Below, piece after piece: positions 1-7,727 of a DNA stretch of 22,383 nt. The DNA lies in NCBI GenBank assembly GCA_937899305.1, contig CALDJV010000683.1, forward strand, positions 1 to 22,383, read 5' to 3'. This DNA is from an uncultured Cytophagaceae bacterium (GTDB taxonomy: Bacteria > Bacteroidota > Bacteroidia > Cytophagales > Microscillaceae). Each line of letters starts with the position of its first letter. Position 1 is the first letter of the stretch. The position numbers and the translations under genes were made by a program. A model generated the notes under the pieces. The model did not search any database. It was not told the DNA's origin and saw only the letters and a program-made list of their open reading frames with translations.

Positions 1-20
1 CTTTGTTATACTTCGTTGTT

Positions 21-56
21 TTTTTTGCCCGTAGCTACGGCTACGCGCGCAAAAAA
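21..56. terminator. Long hairpin with T and A flanks, possible terminator or repeat element
   Basis: The outer arms TTTTTTGC (21-28) and GCAAAAAA (49-56) are perfect complements. Inside them CGTAGC (30-35) pairs with GCTACG (40-45) around a TACG loop, leaving a small asymmetric bulge (base 29 against 46-48). The A/T-rich outer arms would act as a terminator for transcription in either direction. The gene it would serve lies before the window. It could instead be part of a dispersed palindromic repeat, because weakly matching arms continue outward on both sides. Confidence 0.5.
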
Positions 57-193
57 CGCCTCGTCTAACTTTGGGTAATTTTACTAAACCTGGAAACTTA
101 TTTTGAACATGTTCCTAAGTTTTACAAATCTTTTAGTATTATCCCTCAAAGTTAGATAATAGAATATTTGAGAGCACATTTAAACAACAATTT

Positions 194-631
194 ATGACGG
201 ATTTAACGGAAGGTGTACCAAGCACGAGGGCAACTTTCAAGACGGCAAAGGTATACCTGGAAGCCACTAGCAATGTATTGATTGTAGAATCTTTGCGGTC
301 TTACATTTTGAATGAAGAGTTTAAAGAAGTTTTTGATAAGGTAAACGAACTGATCGCAGCTCATCGAGTAACAAAGTTTATTTTTGACAAACGGAAGCTC
401 AAAGTATTTCATCAACCCTCTATGGAGTGGTATTTTACAGATTGGAAGGACACCGCCTATGAACTGGGATTAAGGACGATTAGAAAAGTTTTGCCAAAAG
501 ACATTGTTTTTAGGCAAAGTGTAAAAATTGGTATTACAAAAATCAAGAATGAATATCCGGAAGCCAAATTCAATTTGATGGATATTCAATATAGCAACAC
601 CTTGGAAGACGCCCTAAAGGAACTAAGTTAA
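194..631 (+). CDS. Small hypothetical protein, STAS/SEC14-like
   Basis: A 145-residue soluble protein with no signal peptide or membrane segment. The pattern is an early beta strand (VYLEATSNVLIVE), an amphipathic helix, then a strand FIFDKRKLKVF and later IVFRQSVKIGI. This alternation, with a conserved-looking W near residue 84, resembles the small STAS/SpoIIAA-like proteins common in Cytophagales, which are often annotated as hypothetical. I see no catalytic motif. It stands alone: 193 bp of non-coding DNA precede it, and it converges on the membrane-protein gene across a shared terminator. The ATG at 194 is the first one in frame. The family assignment is a fold-level guess; that the gene is real is more secure. 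Confidence 0.6.
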   Translation: MTDLTEGVPSTRATFKTAKVYLEATSNVLIVESLRSYILNEEFKEVFDKVNELIAAHRVTKFIFDKRKLKVFHQPSMEWYFTDWKDTAYELGLRTIRKVLPKDIVFRQSVKIGITKIKNEYPEAKFNLMDIQYSNTLEDALKELS

Positions 632-652
632 CTTAGTTAGTATAAAAATGAA

Positions 653-694
653 GAAAACGTAAAAACAGTATTAAGATACTGCTTTTACGTTTTC
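653..694. terminator. Bidirectional intrinsic terminator overlapping the 3' end of the YbhN-like gene
   Basis: GAAAACGTAAAA (653-664) pairs with TTTTACGTTTTC (683-694). Above an A/C mismatch, CAGTAT (666-671) pairs with ATACTG (676-681), closing a four-base TAAG loop. The 3' arm is T-rich read from either strand. It therefore suits both the plus-strand gene ending at 631 and the minus-strand gene ending at 671, whose stop codon begins at the top of this hairpin. Confidence 0.8.
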
Positions 695-1741
695 GGTTGT
701 ATCTTTTTCTTCAGCAGAAATCGTATTTGAAGCGTTTTCTTGCTTTTTCCGACTCATAGCAGAGCTCAATCCTACTGCAATGCCTCCAATGACAATGGTG
801 ACCAAAGACTGGGCCGCATGCATAAAGGTGACAATGCCCAATACCTCATCTTTGGATGGATTTTGAGCTTGCAAATAGAAAATCAAGACTGGAGTAATCA
901 GAAAATGATATGCACCCAATCCACCTTGTACTGGAGCAGCCATCCCCAATGCACCTATCACCAGTATAGAAAAACCTACCCAAGGACTAAGGCTTGCAGT
1001 AAGTGGGAAGCACTGAAAGAGTACATAAGCCATAAAGTAATACATCACCCAAATGCCCAAGGTATGAAACCAAAAGGCACCTTGATTTTTTACTTTTAAA
1101 ATACTAGATACCCCTTCAAGTACTTTTTTTAGGAGTCCTAAAATTTTAGCATACAGAAAAGATTCCTGAATTCTCTTTCTGAAAGCAAAAAAGGTAGCCA
1201 CCACCAGTGCAATGAAAATTCCACCAGCTAGAGCTAGTAGGTACAACTTATCTTGCAAGCCAGTAAATTTGGAACTCATAGAGTTGGTGAGAATCGAGGT
1301 AATTTGATCTACCTCTACTGCCAATAACACCAACATTAGAATACCCAAAATCAAAACATCAATGATGCGTTCCATGACAATGGTACCAAATGCCTTGGTG
1401 GCCGGAACATCATCCATTTTTTGTAACAAGCCGCTTCGGGCTACTTCTCCACCCCTTGGAATCACCAAGTTGATAAAATATCCTGACATAACAGCCAGAA
1501 AGGATTTATACAAGGTGGGTGAGTAACCCATAGGCTTCAGAAGAATGATCCAGCGATATGCCCGCAAGAGGTGACTGATGATGCCAATGATCACCGAAAG
1601 GACGACCCATTTGTAGTCGGCTTCTTTGAAGACTTTTACAATGACCGAAAAATTGAACCCCTTGAACAAGTACAACAATAAGCCAAAGGCGATACCCAAT
1701 GAGATGGTGTATTGTAGTACCTTACGAAAATTTACTTTCAT
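671..1741 (-). CDS. YbhN/UPF0104-family membrane protein (LPG synthase TM-region-like)
   Basis: A 356-residue integral membrane protein with about eight hydrophobic segments, from SLGIAFGLLLYLF near the start to LVTIVIGGIAVGL near residue 320. The last 30 residues are charged and probably cytoplasmic. Signatures of the lysylphosphatidylglycerol synthase TM region / UPF0104 family are the early LLRAYRWIILLKPMG segment (about 60-74), the IPRGGEVAR loop (about 94-102), the MERIIDVL segment (about 123-130), and a glycine-rich GMAAPVQGGLGAYHF stretch near 270. No catalytic C-terminal aminoacyl-transferase domain is present, so it is a stand-alone transporter- or flippase-like member of unknown substrate. 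It follows panD by 24 bp on the same strand and is probably in the panC-panD transcript. Its last codons lie within the terminator hairpin. Confidence 0.85.
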   Translation of the reverse strand: MKVNFRKVLQYTISLGIAFGLLLYLFKGFNFSVIVKVFKEADYKWVVLSVIIGIISHLLRAYRWIILLKPMGYSPTLYKSFLAVMSGYFINLVIPRGGEVARSGLLQKMDDVPATKAFGTIVMERIIDVLILGILMLVLLAVEVDQITSILTNSMSSKFTGLQDKLYLLALAGGIFIALVVATFFAFRKRIQESFLYAKILGLLKKVLEGVSSILKVKNQGAFWFHTLGIWVMYYFMAYVLFQCFPLTASLSPWVGFSILVIGALGMAAPVQGGLGAYHFLITPVLIFYLQAQNPSKDEVLGIVTFMHAAQSLVTIVIGGIAVGLSSAMSRKKQENASNTISAEEKDTTENVKAVS

Positions 1742-1765
1742 TAAAAAAATATCAAATATTCAGAC

Positions 1766-2134
1766 TTAGAAAGAAACAATGGAAGCGTTGATTGCTTGAT
1801 TGTTTTCATCCGGAAATATGACACGAGGCTGATAACGTTTCGCTTCTTCTATTTCCATCATAGCATAAGCAATGATAATGATCAGGTCGCCTACTTGTAC
1901 TTTTCGGGCAGCAGCGCCATTCAGGCATATTTGTCCAGAACCTCTTTGACCTCTGATTACGTAAGTTTCAAGTCGCTCACCGTTATTAATATCTACCACC
2001 TGAACTTTCTGATTTTCAAAAAGCCCTGCTGCATCCATTAAATCTTCATCAATAGTGATACTTCCCACATAGTGTAACTCCGCTTGAGTTACCTTTGCAC
2101 GGTGTATTTTTGAATGTAAAACCTCTACCAACAT
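1766..2134 (-). CDS. panD: Aspartate 1-decarboxylase precursor
   Basis: The enzyme decarboxylates L-aspartate to beta-alanine, one of the two substrates of pantothenate synthetase. At 122 residues it has the family's usual size. The self-cleavage site is visible as YVGSITID: cleavage between Gly24 and Ser25 would turn Ser25 into the catalytic pyruvoyl group. Lys9 (HSKIHRAKVT) and the later NGAAAR segment (about 72-77) are also typical. It lies 147 bp downstream of panC on the same strand, so beta-alanine supply and its use are encoded together. The panC-panD gap contains a 6-bp hairpin (2207-2212 with 2220-2225) without a T-run, so I do not read it as a terminator. Confidence 0.96.
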   Translation of the reverse strand: MLVEVLHSKIHRAKVTQAELHYVGSITIDEDLMDAAGLFENQKVQVVDINNGERLETYVIRGQRGSGQICLNGAAARKVQVGDLIIIIAYAMMEIEEAKRYQPRVIFPDENNQAINASIVSF

Positions 2135-2281
2135 ATGATTTTTCTTAGTTTCGAAATATGGAACGTAAAAATATTAAAAAATTGTTACTAAAAGCTATCT
2201 CCTGAAATCAAGAAGTCCACTTGATGTTACCAGGCGTGTTTTTTTGTTTTTTGCCGAGTTAAGATTGTATTATATCAATAT

Positions 2282-3145
2282 TTAGAAGATGCCTTTTTGT
2301 TCATATAAGAAGACATTGTCTATCAACCTGATTTCACCTAAAAACGCAGCAATGCACAATGATACCTGAGATGCTTGATCTACATGATCAATTGGTTCCA
2401 GGGTCATTGTTTTCACAATTTCAAAATATTCTAGATCAAAAACCTTCACATCACTAAAAAAATTTTGAATATGGTCTTTGGTAGAGGATACACTGTGTCC
2501 ATCAAGTAAAGATTGACGAGCCGATTGCAATGCTTCGTATATTTTAGGAGCAATGGCACGTTCTGCTTCGGTTAACCTTAGGTTTCGTGATGACATTGCC
2601 AAGCCGTCGTTTTCGCGTATAATAGGGCAGCAAACCACTGTCGTATTAAAAAATAAGTCTTGGGCAAACTGACGAATAATTAAATATTGCTGTAAATCTT
2701 TTTGTCCAAAATAAGCTTGGTCGGGCTGAATTAAATGAAAAAGTTTAGAGACAATGAGTGCGACCCCATTGAAGTGCCCTGAGCGGTGTTGCCCTTCCAT
2801 GGTTTGCTCTAAATTTCCAAAGCTGAAAGTTGTCTTTACTGGATCGGGGTACATGGTTTTGTTTTCAGGTAAAAACAAAACATCGCAACCTTGTTGAGCA
2901 AGTAATTTTTGGTCTTGAGTGATTGTACGAGGGTATTTAACCAAATCTTGAGGGTTATTGAATTGGGTAGGGTTTACAAAAATGCTACATACCACAAGGT
3001 CGTTGTTTTCGCGGGCTTTCTCGATGAGTGACAAGTGTCCCAAGTGCAAGGCACCCATGGTGGGCACAAAGCCAATACTACGTTGTTGAATCCTCTCAGA
3101 TTGGAGGTATTTTTGGAGTTCTGCGGTATTATCAAAGATTAACAT
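2282..3145 (-). CDS. panC: Pantothenate synthetase (pantoate-beta-alanine ligase)
   Basis: The enzyme joins pantoate and beta-alanine using ATP, the last step of pantothenate synthesis, in the cytoplasm. The 287-residue length is normal. Visible motifs are PTMGALHLGHLSL (28-40) with the HIGH-type nucleotide-binding HLGH (34-37), FVNPTQF (56-62), EGQHRSGHFNGV (117-128), GQKDLQQ (147-153) and the KMSKS-like MSSRN (184-188). All the segments expected around the active site are present. It is the first gene of the panC-panD-YbhN group and is divergent from the glycogen-synthase-like gene, so the roughly 135-bp region between them holds promoters for both directions. Confidence 0.97.
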   Translation of the reverse strand: MLIFDNTAELQKYLQSERIQQRSIGFVPTMGALHLGHLSLIEKARENNDLVVCSIFVNPTQFNNPQDLVKYPRTITQDQKLLAQQGCDVLFLPENKTMYPDPVKTTFSFGNLEQTMEGQHRSGHFNGVALIVSKLFHLIQPDQAYFGQKDLQQYLIIRQFAQDLFFNTTVVCCPIIRENDGLAMSSRNLRLTEAERAIAPKIYEALQSARQSLLDGHSVSSTKDHIQNFFSDVKVFDLEYFEIVKTMTLEPIDHVDQASQVSLCIAAFLGEIRLIDNVFLYEQKGIF

Positions 3146-3202
3146 TGGTTCCTTTCATTGCGTGCCAAATGGATACAATATTAGCCCATTTTGATGGCAA
3201 AA

Positions 3203-3233
3203 ATTGAAATCTGCTATATTTTTTGTAAATTTG
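3203..3233 (+). promoter_or_regulatory. Bacteroidetes-type promoter of the GT5-like gene
   Basis: ATTG (3203-3206) resembles the -33 TTTG element, and TAAATTTG (3226-3233) is a perfect TAnnTTTG -7 element. They are separated by 19 bases, the expected spacing. Transcription would start near 3240, downstream of the in-frame ATG at 3191. This favours the ATG at 3281 as the true start. Confidence 0.65.
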
Positions 3234-3280
3234 CACGCCCATTTTTTTATTTTTACCTCATTTCAAATAAGATTTTTGAT

Positions 3281-4099
3281 ATGCAAAAGACTCGAGTACT
3301 ATATGTTGCAAGCGAGATAAATCCTTTCCTAGAAACATCTCAAGTAGCGGATTTTGTAAGAAGATTACCCCAAGCCATGCAAGAACGAGGTATGGAAATT
3401 AGAATACTAGTTCCACGTTTTGGCTTGATCAATGAAAGAAAAAACCGCCTACATGAAGTGGTAAGGCTATCAGGAATCAACATTACAGTAGGCGAAGAGG
3501 AAAAACCATTGGTAATCAAGGTAGCTTCTATTCCAAATGCAAAACTTCAGGTGTATTTTATAGATAATGAAGATTATTTCCATCGCAAATCTGTTTTTCT
3601 AGATAAGGAAGATAATTTTTACGAAGATAACGATGAGCGAGCCATTTTCTTCTGCAAAGGCGTATTGGAAACAGTGAAAAAACTTGGCTGGGCACCAGAC
3701 ATTGTTCACTGTAATGATTGGATCACCGGATTAATTCCTATGTATTTGAAAACTACATATAAAAATGATCCAGTTTTCAAGAACTCCAAGTCAATTTTTA
3801 CAATCTATAACAACTACTTTGAATATAAATTTGACGAAAATTTGTTGAACAAAGTAAAAATGGTAGATATTGAGGATGATATGCTCAAGTCATTGCAGTC
3901 TACCGATTTTGATGGGTTTGTGAAAGTTGGTATCGAGTACGCAGACGCAGTGATCAAGGCTGAGGAGTCATACAGTGAGAGTATGAATAAACTTTTTAAT
4001 GAGTTTGAGCAGGCCAAGAAAATCGATTCAATCGAAGCAGATGAAAATTTATCGGATTCATATTATAACCTTTACAATGAACTTGTTGGAGTTAACTAA
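3281..4099 (+). CDS. Glycogen/starch synthase-like protein, N-terminal (GT5) half only
   Basis: A 272-residue protein whose first part matches the GT5 N-terminal Rossmann domain of glycogen synthase: VLYVASEINPF at the start, LVPRFG (43-48), VYFIDNEDYF (91-100) and HCNDWITGL (143-151). The second GT-B domain, which carries most nucleotide-binding residues, is missing, and a charged helical tail ends the protein. The position of the synthase KTGGL-ADV signature reads ETSQVADF (18-25), so the ADP-glucose-binding Lys and both Gly are absent. Catalysis as a glycogen synthase is therefore unlikely; a regulatory or binding role is possible. I believe short GT5 proteins of this kind occur beside panC in other Bacteroidetes, so it is probably not a fresh truncation. 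The start follows from the promoter and the domain boundary. Confidence 0.85.
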   Translation: MQKTRVLYVASEINPFLETSQVADFVRRLPQAMQERGMEIRILVPRFGLINERKNRLHEVVRLSGINITVGEEEKPLVIKVASIPNAKLQVYFIDNEDYFHRKSVFLDKEDNFYEDNDERAIFFCKGVLETVKKLGWAPDIVHCNDWITGLIPMYLKTTYKNDPVFKNSKSIFTIYNNYFEYKFDENLLNKVKMVDIEDDMLKSLQSTDFDGFVKVGIEYADAVIKAEESYSESMNKLFNEFEQAKKIDSIEADENLSDSYYNLYNELVGVN

Positions 4100-5456
4100 A
4101 AGAAGCGCATTTTTATCATTATTTATTGCCATCACTTTTTTTATTTCTTGTGAAAATCCAAAAGATATAGGATTAACCTCTCAACAAAACCCCAATAATC
4201 AAATTGGGGTTTCTTTTGAAGAAGACTTTGATTTACAACCTAAAATTACCCTTCTGGATAGTTTTCAGACTTCCAGTAGTTTAACCATGTTGGTAGGTAA
4301 ATACAGTGATCCTTTTTTTGGAACTATAACATCTCAGGCATTTGTAGACGTGGGGCCTAACTTGGCAACTGATTCTACCATTAATCTTGTGGGAACCGAT
4401 CGTGTTTTCAAAAGTCTTACCCTTAGCTTGCGTATTAATTATAGCTATGGAGCAGACATTACCCAGGATAATACATCACAAACCATCAATTTATATGAGT
4501 TGAAAGATACTTTGGTGACGAGGATTTACACCAACAATGATGTGGTGGAGTATGATGCCACCCGTTTGGTTGGTAGCGCCACATTTGTACCCAAAACGAT
4601 CGTAAATGACAACGAGAGCGAAGTCGAGATTACCATTACTGATCAAGATTATATCCAAAGGTTTTTTAACATTACCAACAAAGGTAAAACAACCACGGAG
4701 GAATTTAGGAATGCAGTAAAAGGGCTTGCCGTCATTCCGGCCAGTACCAATACCATGATGCTGGGATTTACTCGAACTTTGACAAGACTAGAAATGAAAT
4801 ACACTGGAGAGGTTTCGACTGGTAGCCAGGAGAATACCTATAGTGTATCTTTTCTTAGGAATGCCTTTAATAACATTCAAGCTGAAAACCGTTCGGGAGA
4901 GTTAGCAAGCCTTACTACAACCAATCGGGAGGTTACAGGAGGCAATGTGTTGTATGCGCAAGCGGGAGTTGGAATTGCGACTAAAATAGACTTGGTCGAT
5001 GTACTAAAACTCAATTCTCTAGGGGCAGTTTCCATCAATCAAGCGGAATTGGTTTTTTCTCCAAAAATAGAGACCGTAAATGATGCAGTATTTCCTATTG
5101 CAGACAATTTGCTGTTAGCTCAAGCCAATGGAACAAGGTTGAATAAGACTTCCAATGGTATTTTTGATTTTATTGCCAACGAAGATAACATAGGGATAGA
5201 TAACTTTACGGTAAACTTGACTCGGTTCAACAATACTTTCAAGCATTATACCTTCAATATTACGGAGCAACTGCAACAGATTTTGAATGGTACAAGAGGC
5301 TCTCAGATTTTTGTACTGCCAAGTTTTCCTACTTCATTTTCTAATCCAGGTGGTGTGATTGGTGGAGGTAGAGCAACGCGGGTATTGATAGACAATGATC
5401 CTACGTCGAACCGCAGGATGCAATTAAAAGTATTTTATACAGTCATAAAACAATAA
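4077..5456 (+). CDS. DUF4270 outer-membrane-type lipoprotein
   Basis: A 459-residue lipoprotein. The signal sequence holds a hydrophobic FLSLFIAITFF run and a lipobox ending at Cys25 (ISC). The mature part begins ENPKDIGL and is rich in beta strands, Thr and Asn. It contains the YSDPFFGTITSQAF segment and the final RMQLKVFYTVIK strand that I associate with DUF4270, a Bacteroidetes-restricted family of unknown function, probably at the cell surface. The start at 4077 is chosen because it gives a proper lipoprotein signal. It overlaps the preceding gene by 23 bases in another frame, so the two are probably translationally coupled and co-transcribed. glmS follows after 80 bp. Confidence 0.87.
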   Translation: MNLLELTKRSAFLSLFIAITFFISCENPKDIGLTSQQNPNNQIGVSFEEDFDLQPKITLLDSFQTSSSLTMLVGKYSDPFFGTITSQAFVDVGPNLATDSTINLVGTDRVFKSLTLSLRINYSYGADITQDNTSQTINLYELKDTLVTRIYTNNDVVEYDATRLVGSATFVPKTIVNDNESEVEITITDQDYIQRFFNITNKGKTTTEEFRNAVKGLAVIPASTNTMMLGFTRTLTRLEMKYTGEVSTGSQENTYSVSFLRNAFNNIQAENRSGELASLTTTNREVTGGNVLYAQAGVGIATKIDLVDVLKLNSLGAVSINQAELVFSPKIETVNDAVFPIADNLLLAQANGTRLNKTSNGIFDFIANEDNIGIDNFTVNLTRFNNTFKHYTFNITEQLQQILNGTRGSQIFVLPSFPTSFSNPGGVIGGGRATRVLIDNDPTSNRRMQLKVFYTVIKQ

Positions 5457-5536
5457 CCAAGGCTTTTAAGGGTTTATCTAAAATAGAAAGCTTTTGGAAT
5501 ACAATACATTCCATTAAACCATAACTAAAAAAATCT

Positions 5537-7375
5537 ATGTGTGGAATAGTAGCTTACACAGGGCATCGGGAAGCCTTCCCGATTATTCTAAAGGGTCTTA
5601 AAAGACTTGAATATCGAGGATACGATAGTGCCGGGGTAGCATTATTAAACGGTGATTTAAGTGTTTACAAGAAAAAAGGTAAAGTAACCGACCTTGAGAC
5701 GTTTGTAGCAGGCAAAAGTATGGAGGGGAATATTGGCATTGGGCATACCCGTTGGGCTACTCACGGTGAACCCAATGACATGAATGCACACCCTCACTAT
5801 TCTAATAGTGGTGATTTGGCTATTATTCATAATGGAATCATTGAAAATTATGATTCCATTAGACAAGAATTGTTGAACAGAGGACACGAGTTTAAAAGCG
5901 AAACCGATACCGAGGTGTTGATCCATTTCATTGAAAATATTCAAGAAAGATCAAACACTTCTTTGGAAGAGGCAGTGAGATTGGCGCTACAAAAAGTTGT
6001 GGGCGCTTATGCCATTGTAGTGATCTCGCGAAAAAACCCAAAACAATTGATTGCAGCTCGTAAAGGAAGCCCACTTGTAATAGGTATTGGCAAAGGGGAG
6101 TATTTCATCGCATCAGATGCCACTCCCATTGTAGAATATACCAATGAGGTCGTTTATTTGGACGACCGTGAGATTGCAGTAATTGATAATAATGATGGTT
6201 TAAGCATCAAAAACATTGATTCGGTTCCTAAAACTCCCTACGTACAGACCATTGATATGGAACTAGAGGCCATTGAAAAGGGAGGATATGAACACTTTAT
6301 GCTCAAAGAGATCTTTGAGCAGCCAAAGTCTATCATGGCCAGTATGTTGGGTAGGGTAGTGGCCAATAAGCATCGCCTACATTTAGGGGGCTTGATTGAG
6401 TATTTTAATCGCTTGATGACCGCCGACCGAATTATGATCGTGGCTTGTGGTACTTCTTGGCATGCGGGGTTGGTAGCAGAGTATCTTTTTGAAGAGCTGG
6501 CCCGCGTACCAGTAGAGGTCGAGTACGCGTCAGAGTTTAGATATCGTAACCCCATCATACGCGAAAACGACGTAGTCATTGCGATTTCTCAATCAGGAGA
6601 AACTGCCGATACACTCGCCGCCATTGAGCAGGCAAAATCCAAGGGAGCCATCATCTTTGGAGTTTGTAATGTGGTAGGTGCATCTATTCCTCGAGTAACC
6701 CACGCTGGAGCATACATCCACGCTGGGCCAGAAATTGGAGTAGCAAGTACCAAAGCATTTACCGGACAAATTACTGTATTGAGTATGATGGCATTGATGT
6801 TGGCCCATCGTAAAGGAACCATTTCTGAGAGTAAGTTCAGAGAATTCTTGATTGAACTGGAGAATATTCCAGCCAAGGTAGAACAAGCTTTGAAACTCAA
6901 TGACCAAATCAAATATATTTCAGATGTCTTCAAAGATGCCCGCAACTTCTTATATCTCGGGCGTGGGTATAATTTCCCAGTGGCTTTAGAAGGTGCCTTG
7001 AAACTAAAGGAGATTTCGTACATTCATGCTGAGGGGTATCCCGCTGCTGAAATGAAACATGGCCCCATTGCTTTGATTGATGAAGAAATGCCAGTGGTGT
7101 TTATTGCAACTTCGGATAGCAGTTACGAAAAAGTGGTTTCCAATATTCAGGAGGTAAAAGCACGGCGTGGTCAGGTAATTGCCATTGTGACCGAAGGTGA
7201 TCAACAGATTAAAAATATTGCGGATTACGTGATAGAGATTCCGAAAACAATTGAACCATTGACCCCTTTGATCTCAGTGATACCTCTCCAGCTGCTTTCT
7301 TACCATATAGCAGTGATGCGAGGTGCCAATGTGGACCAACCGCGTAACTTGGCCAAATCGGTTACTGTGGAATAA
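5537..7375 (+). CDS. glmS: Glutamine-fructose-6-phosphate aminotransferase (isomerizing)
   Basis: The enzyme makes glucosamine-6-phosphate from fructose-6-phosphate and glutamine, the entry step to peptidoglycan and LPS amino sugars. It is full length at 612 residues. The N-terminal glutaminase domain starts MCGIVAYTG, with Cys2 as the nucleophile after Met removal, followed by RGYDSAG, HTRWATHGEPN and HNGIIENY. Two SIS sugar-isomerase domains follow, with CGTSWHAG, SQSGETADT and STKAFTGQ, then EGALKLKEISYIHAEGYPA. The C-terminus ends LAKSVTVE, as expected of this family. There is no glmS ribozyme upstream. The ATG at 5537 must be the start because the catalytic Cys must be residue 2. Confidence 0.98.
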   Translation: MCGIVAYTGHREAFPIILKGLKRLEYRGYDSAGVALLNGDLSVYKKKGKVTDLETFVAGKSMEGNIGIGHTRWATHGEPNDMNAHPHYSNSGDLAIIHNGIIENYDSIRQELLNRGHEFKSETDTEVLIHFIENIQERSNTSLEEAVRLALQKVVGAYAIVVISRKNPKQLIAARKGSPLVIGIGKGEYFIASDATPIVEYTNEVVYLDDREIAVIDNNDGLSIKNIDSVPKTPYVQTIDMELEAIEKGGYEHFMLKEIFEQPKSIMASMLGRVVANKHRLHLGGLIEYFNRLMTADRIMIVACGTSWHAGLVAEYLFEELARVPVEVEYASEFRYRNPIIRENDVVIAISQSGETADTLAAIEQAKSKGAIIFGVCNVVGASIPRVTHAGAYIHAGPEIGVASTKAFTGQITVLSMMALMLAHRKGTISESKFREFLIELENIPAKVEQALKLNDQIKYISDVFKDARNFLYLGRGYNFPVALEGALKLKEISYIHAEGYPAAEMKHGPIALIDEEMPVVFIATSDSSYEKVVSNIQEVKARRGQVIAIVTEGDQQIKNIADYVIEIPKTIEPLTPLISVIPLQLLSYHIAVMRGANVDQPRNLAKSVTVE

Positions 7376-7498
7376 ATGAGCTTTAATTATATGATTTTTT
7401 TTATAAAAACCATCCAGCAAATTTTGCAATTCACTTTTTATGGCTTTAATTCGCCCCTGATAAAAAAATAGAATAACCATTATTCACATTTTTTTATC
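7376..7498. other. AT-rich intergenic stretch before the methionine leader
   Basis: No gene is visible here. The promoter of the methionine operon must lie in it. The best candidate I can find is TTTG near 7424 with TTAATTCG 19 bases later, which matches the Bacteroidetes -7 consensus poorly. I see no convincing intrinsic terminator for glmS, so some read-through into the riboswitch is possible. Confidence 0.4.
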
Positions 7499-7604
7499 GA
7501 TTTATACAGAAGCGCTGAGAGAGTAGGCTCGAGGAAGCGCTGGCAACCTGCTGCACAGTAAGGTGCTAATTCCTACCTAATAAATTAATTAGGAAAGATA
7601 AATC
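7499..7604 (+). promoter_or_regulatory. SAM riboswitch (SAM-I clan, S-box-like)
   Basis: The conserved core is visible: GAGAG after the first strand, GGCAACC (7542-7548), and AGGTGCTAATTCC (7561-7573). P1 is GATTTAT (7499-7505) pairing with ATAAATC (7598-7604). The second helix is closed by two copies of AGCGCT flanking GAGAGAGTAGGCTCGAGGA. ACCT and AGGT enclose the P3 hairpin, and TTCCTA pairs with TAGGAA in the last hairpin. The long GCGCT helix directly before GGCAACC looks more like the SAM-IV or SAM-I/IV arrangement than a textbook S-box. It precedes metY-metX-hom, exactly the expected target. I see no terminator between P1 and the operon, so control may act on translation or on the upstream ORF. 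Confidence 0.88.
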
Positions 7605-7613
7605 AATAATCTC

Positions 7614-7727
7614 ATGATTAGATCTACTTCTGTATTTCATAGTTCCAAAGTATCCACTTACTCATTTACTTTGTACTCTAGTATTTGCAATATCAGACAC
7701 ATTGCGATGTGCTGTTGTTGTTGCTAG
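7614..7727 (+). CDS. Leader peptide uORF ending in five cysteine codons
   Basis: An ATG ten bases after the 3' strand of riboswitch P1 opens a 37-codon frame that begins MIRSTSVFHSSKVSTYSF and ends MCCCCC followed by TAG. The five Cys codons are TGC TGT TGT TGT TGC (7710-7724). A sixth Cys lies near residue 25, and the body is rich in Ser, Thr and Tyr. A run of one amino acid at the end of a short ORF ahead of a biosynthetic operon for that nutrient is the mark of a translation-sensing attenuator. Cysteine-run uORFs ahead of sulfur genes are known in actinobacteria. Here it would read cysteine-tRNA charging for MetY, which fixes sulfide. It is inferred, not proven, that the peptide is translated. 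Confidence 0.72.
   Translation: MIRSTSVFHSSKVSTYSFTLYSSICNIRHIAMCCCCC

Noticed and set aside
740..1099. A 119-residue plus-strand frame opposite the YbhN-like gene.
   Set aside because: The opposite strand has a clear membrane-protein family pattern; this frame is an antisense shadow.
1411..1425. A 15-base match (CATCCATTTTTTGTA) between the spacer at 15160-15194 and the YbhN-like gene, suggesting self-targeting.
   Set aside because: Only 15 contiguous bases match, including a T6 run, and most of the remaining spacer positions disagree. A real protospacer should match nearly all 35 bases.
2207..2225. A hairpin between panC and panD as a possible terminator.
   Set aside because: The 6-bp stem lacks a T-run on either strand, and the two genes belong to one pathway in the same orientation.
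3191..3280. An upstream in-frame ATG that would extend the GT5-like protein by 30 residues.
   Set aside because: The promoter at 3203-3233 lies downstream of it, and the extension is unlike the family N-terminus, which begins at VLYVASEINPF.
5457..5536. A possible glmS ribozyme ahead of glmS.
   Set aside because: The gap is only 80 bases and shows just a 5-bp GGAAT/ATTCC hairpin; nothing resembles the ribozyme core.
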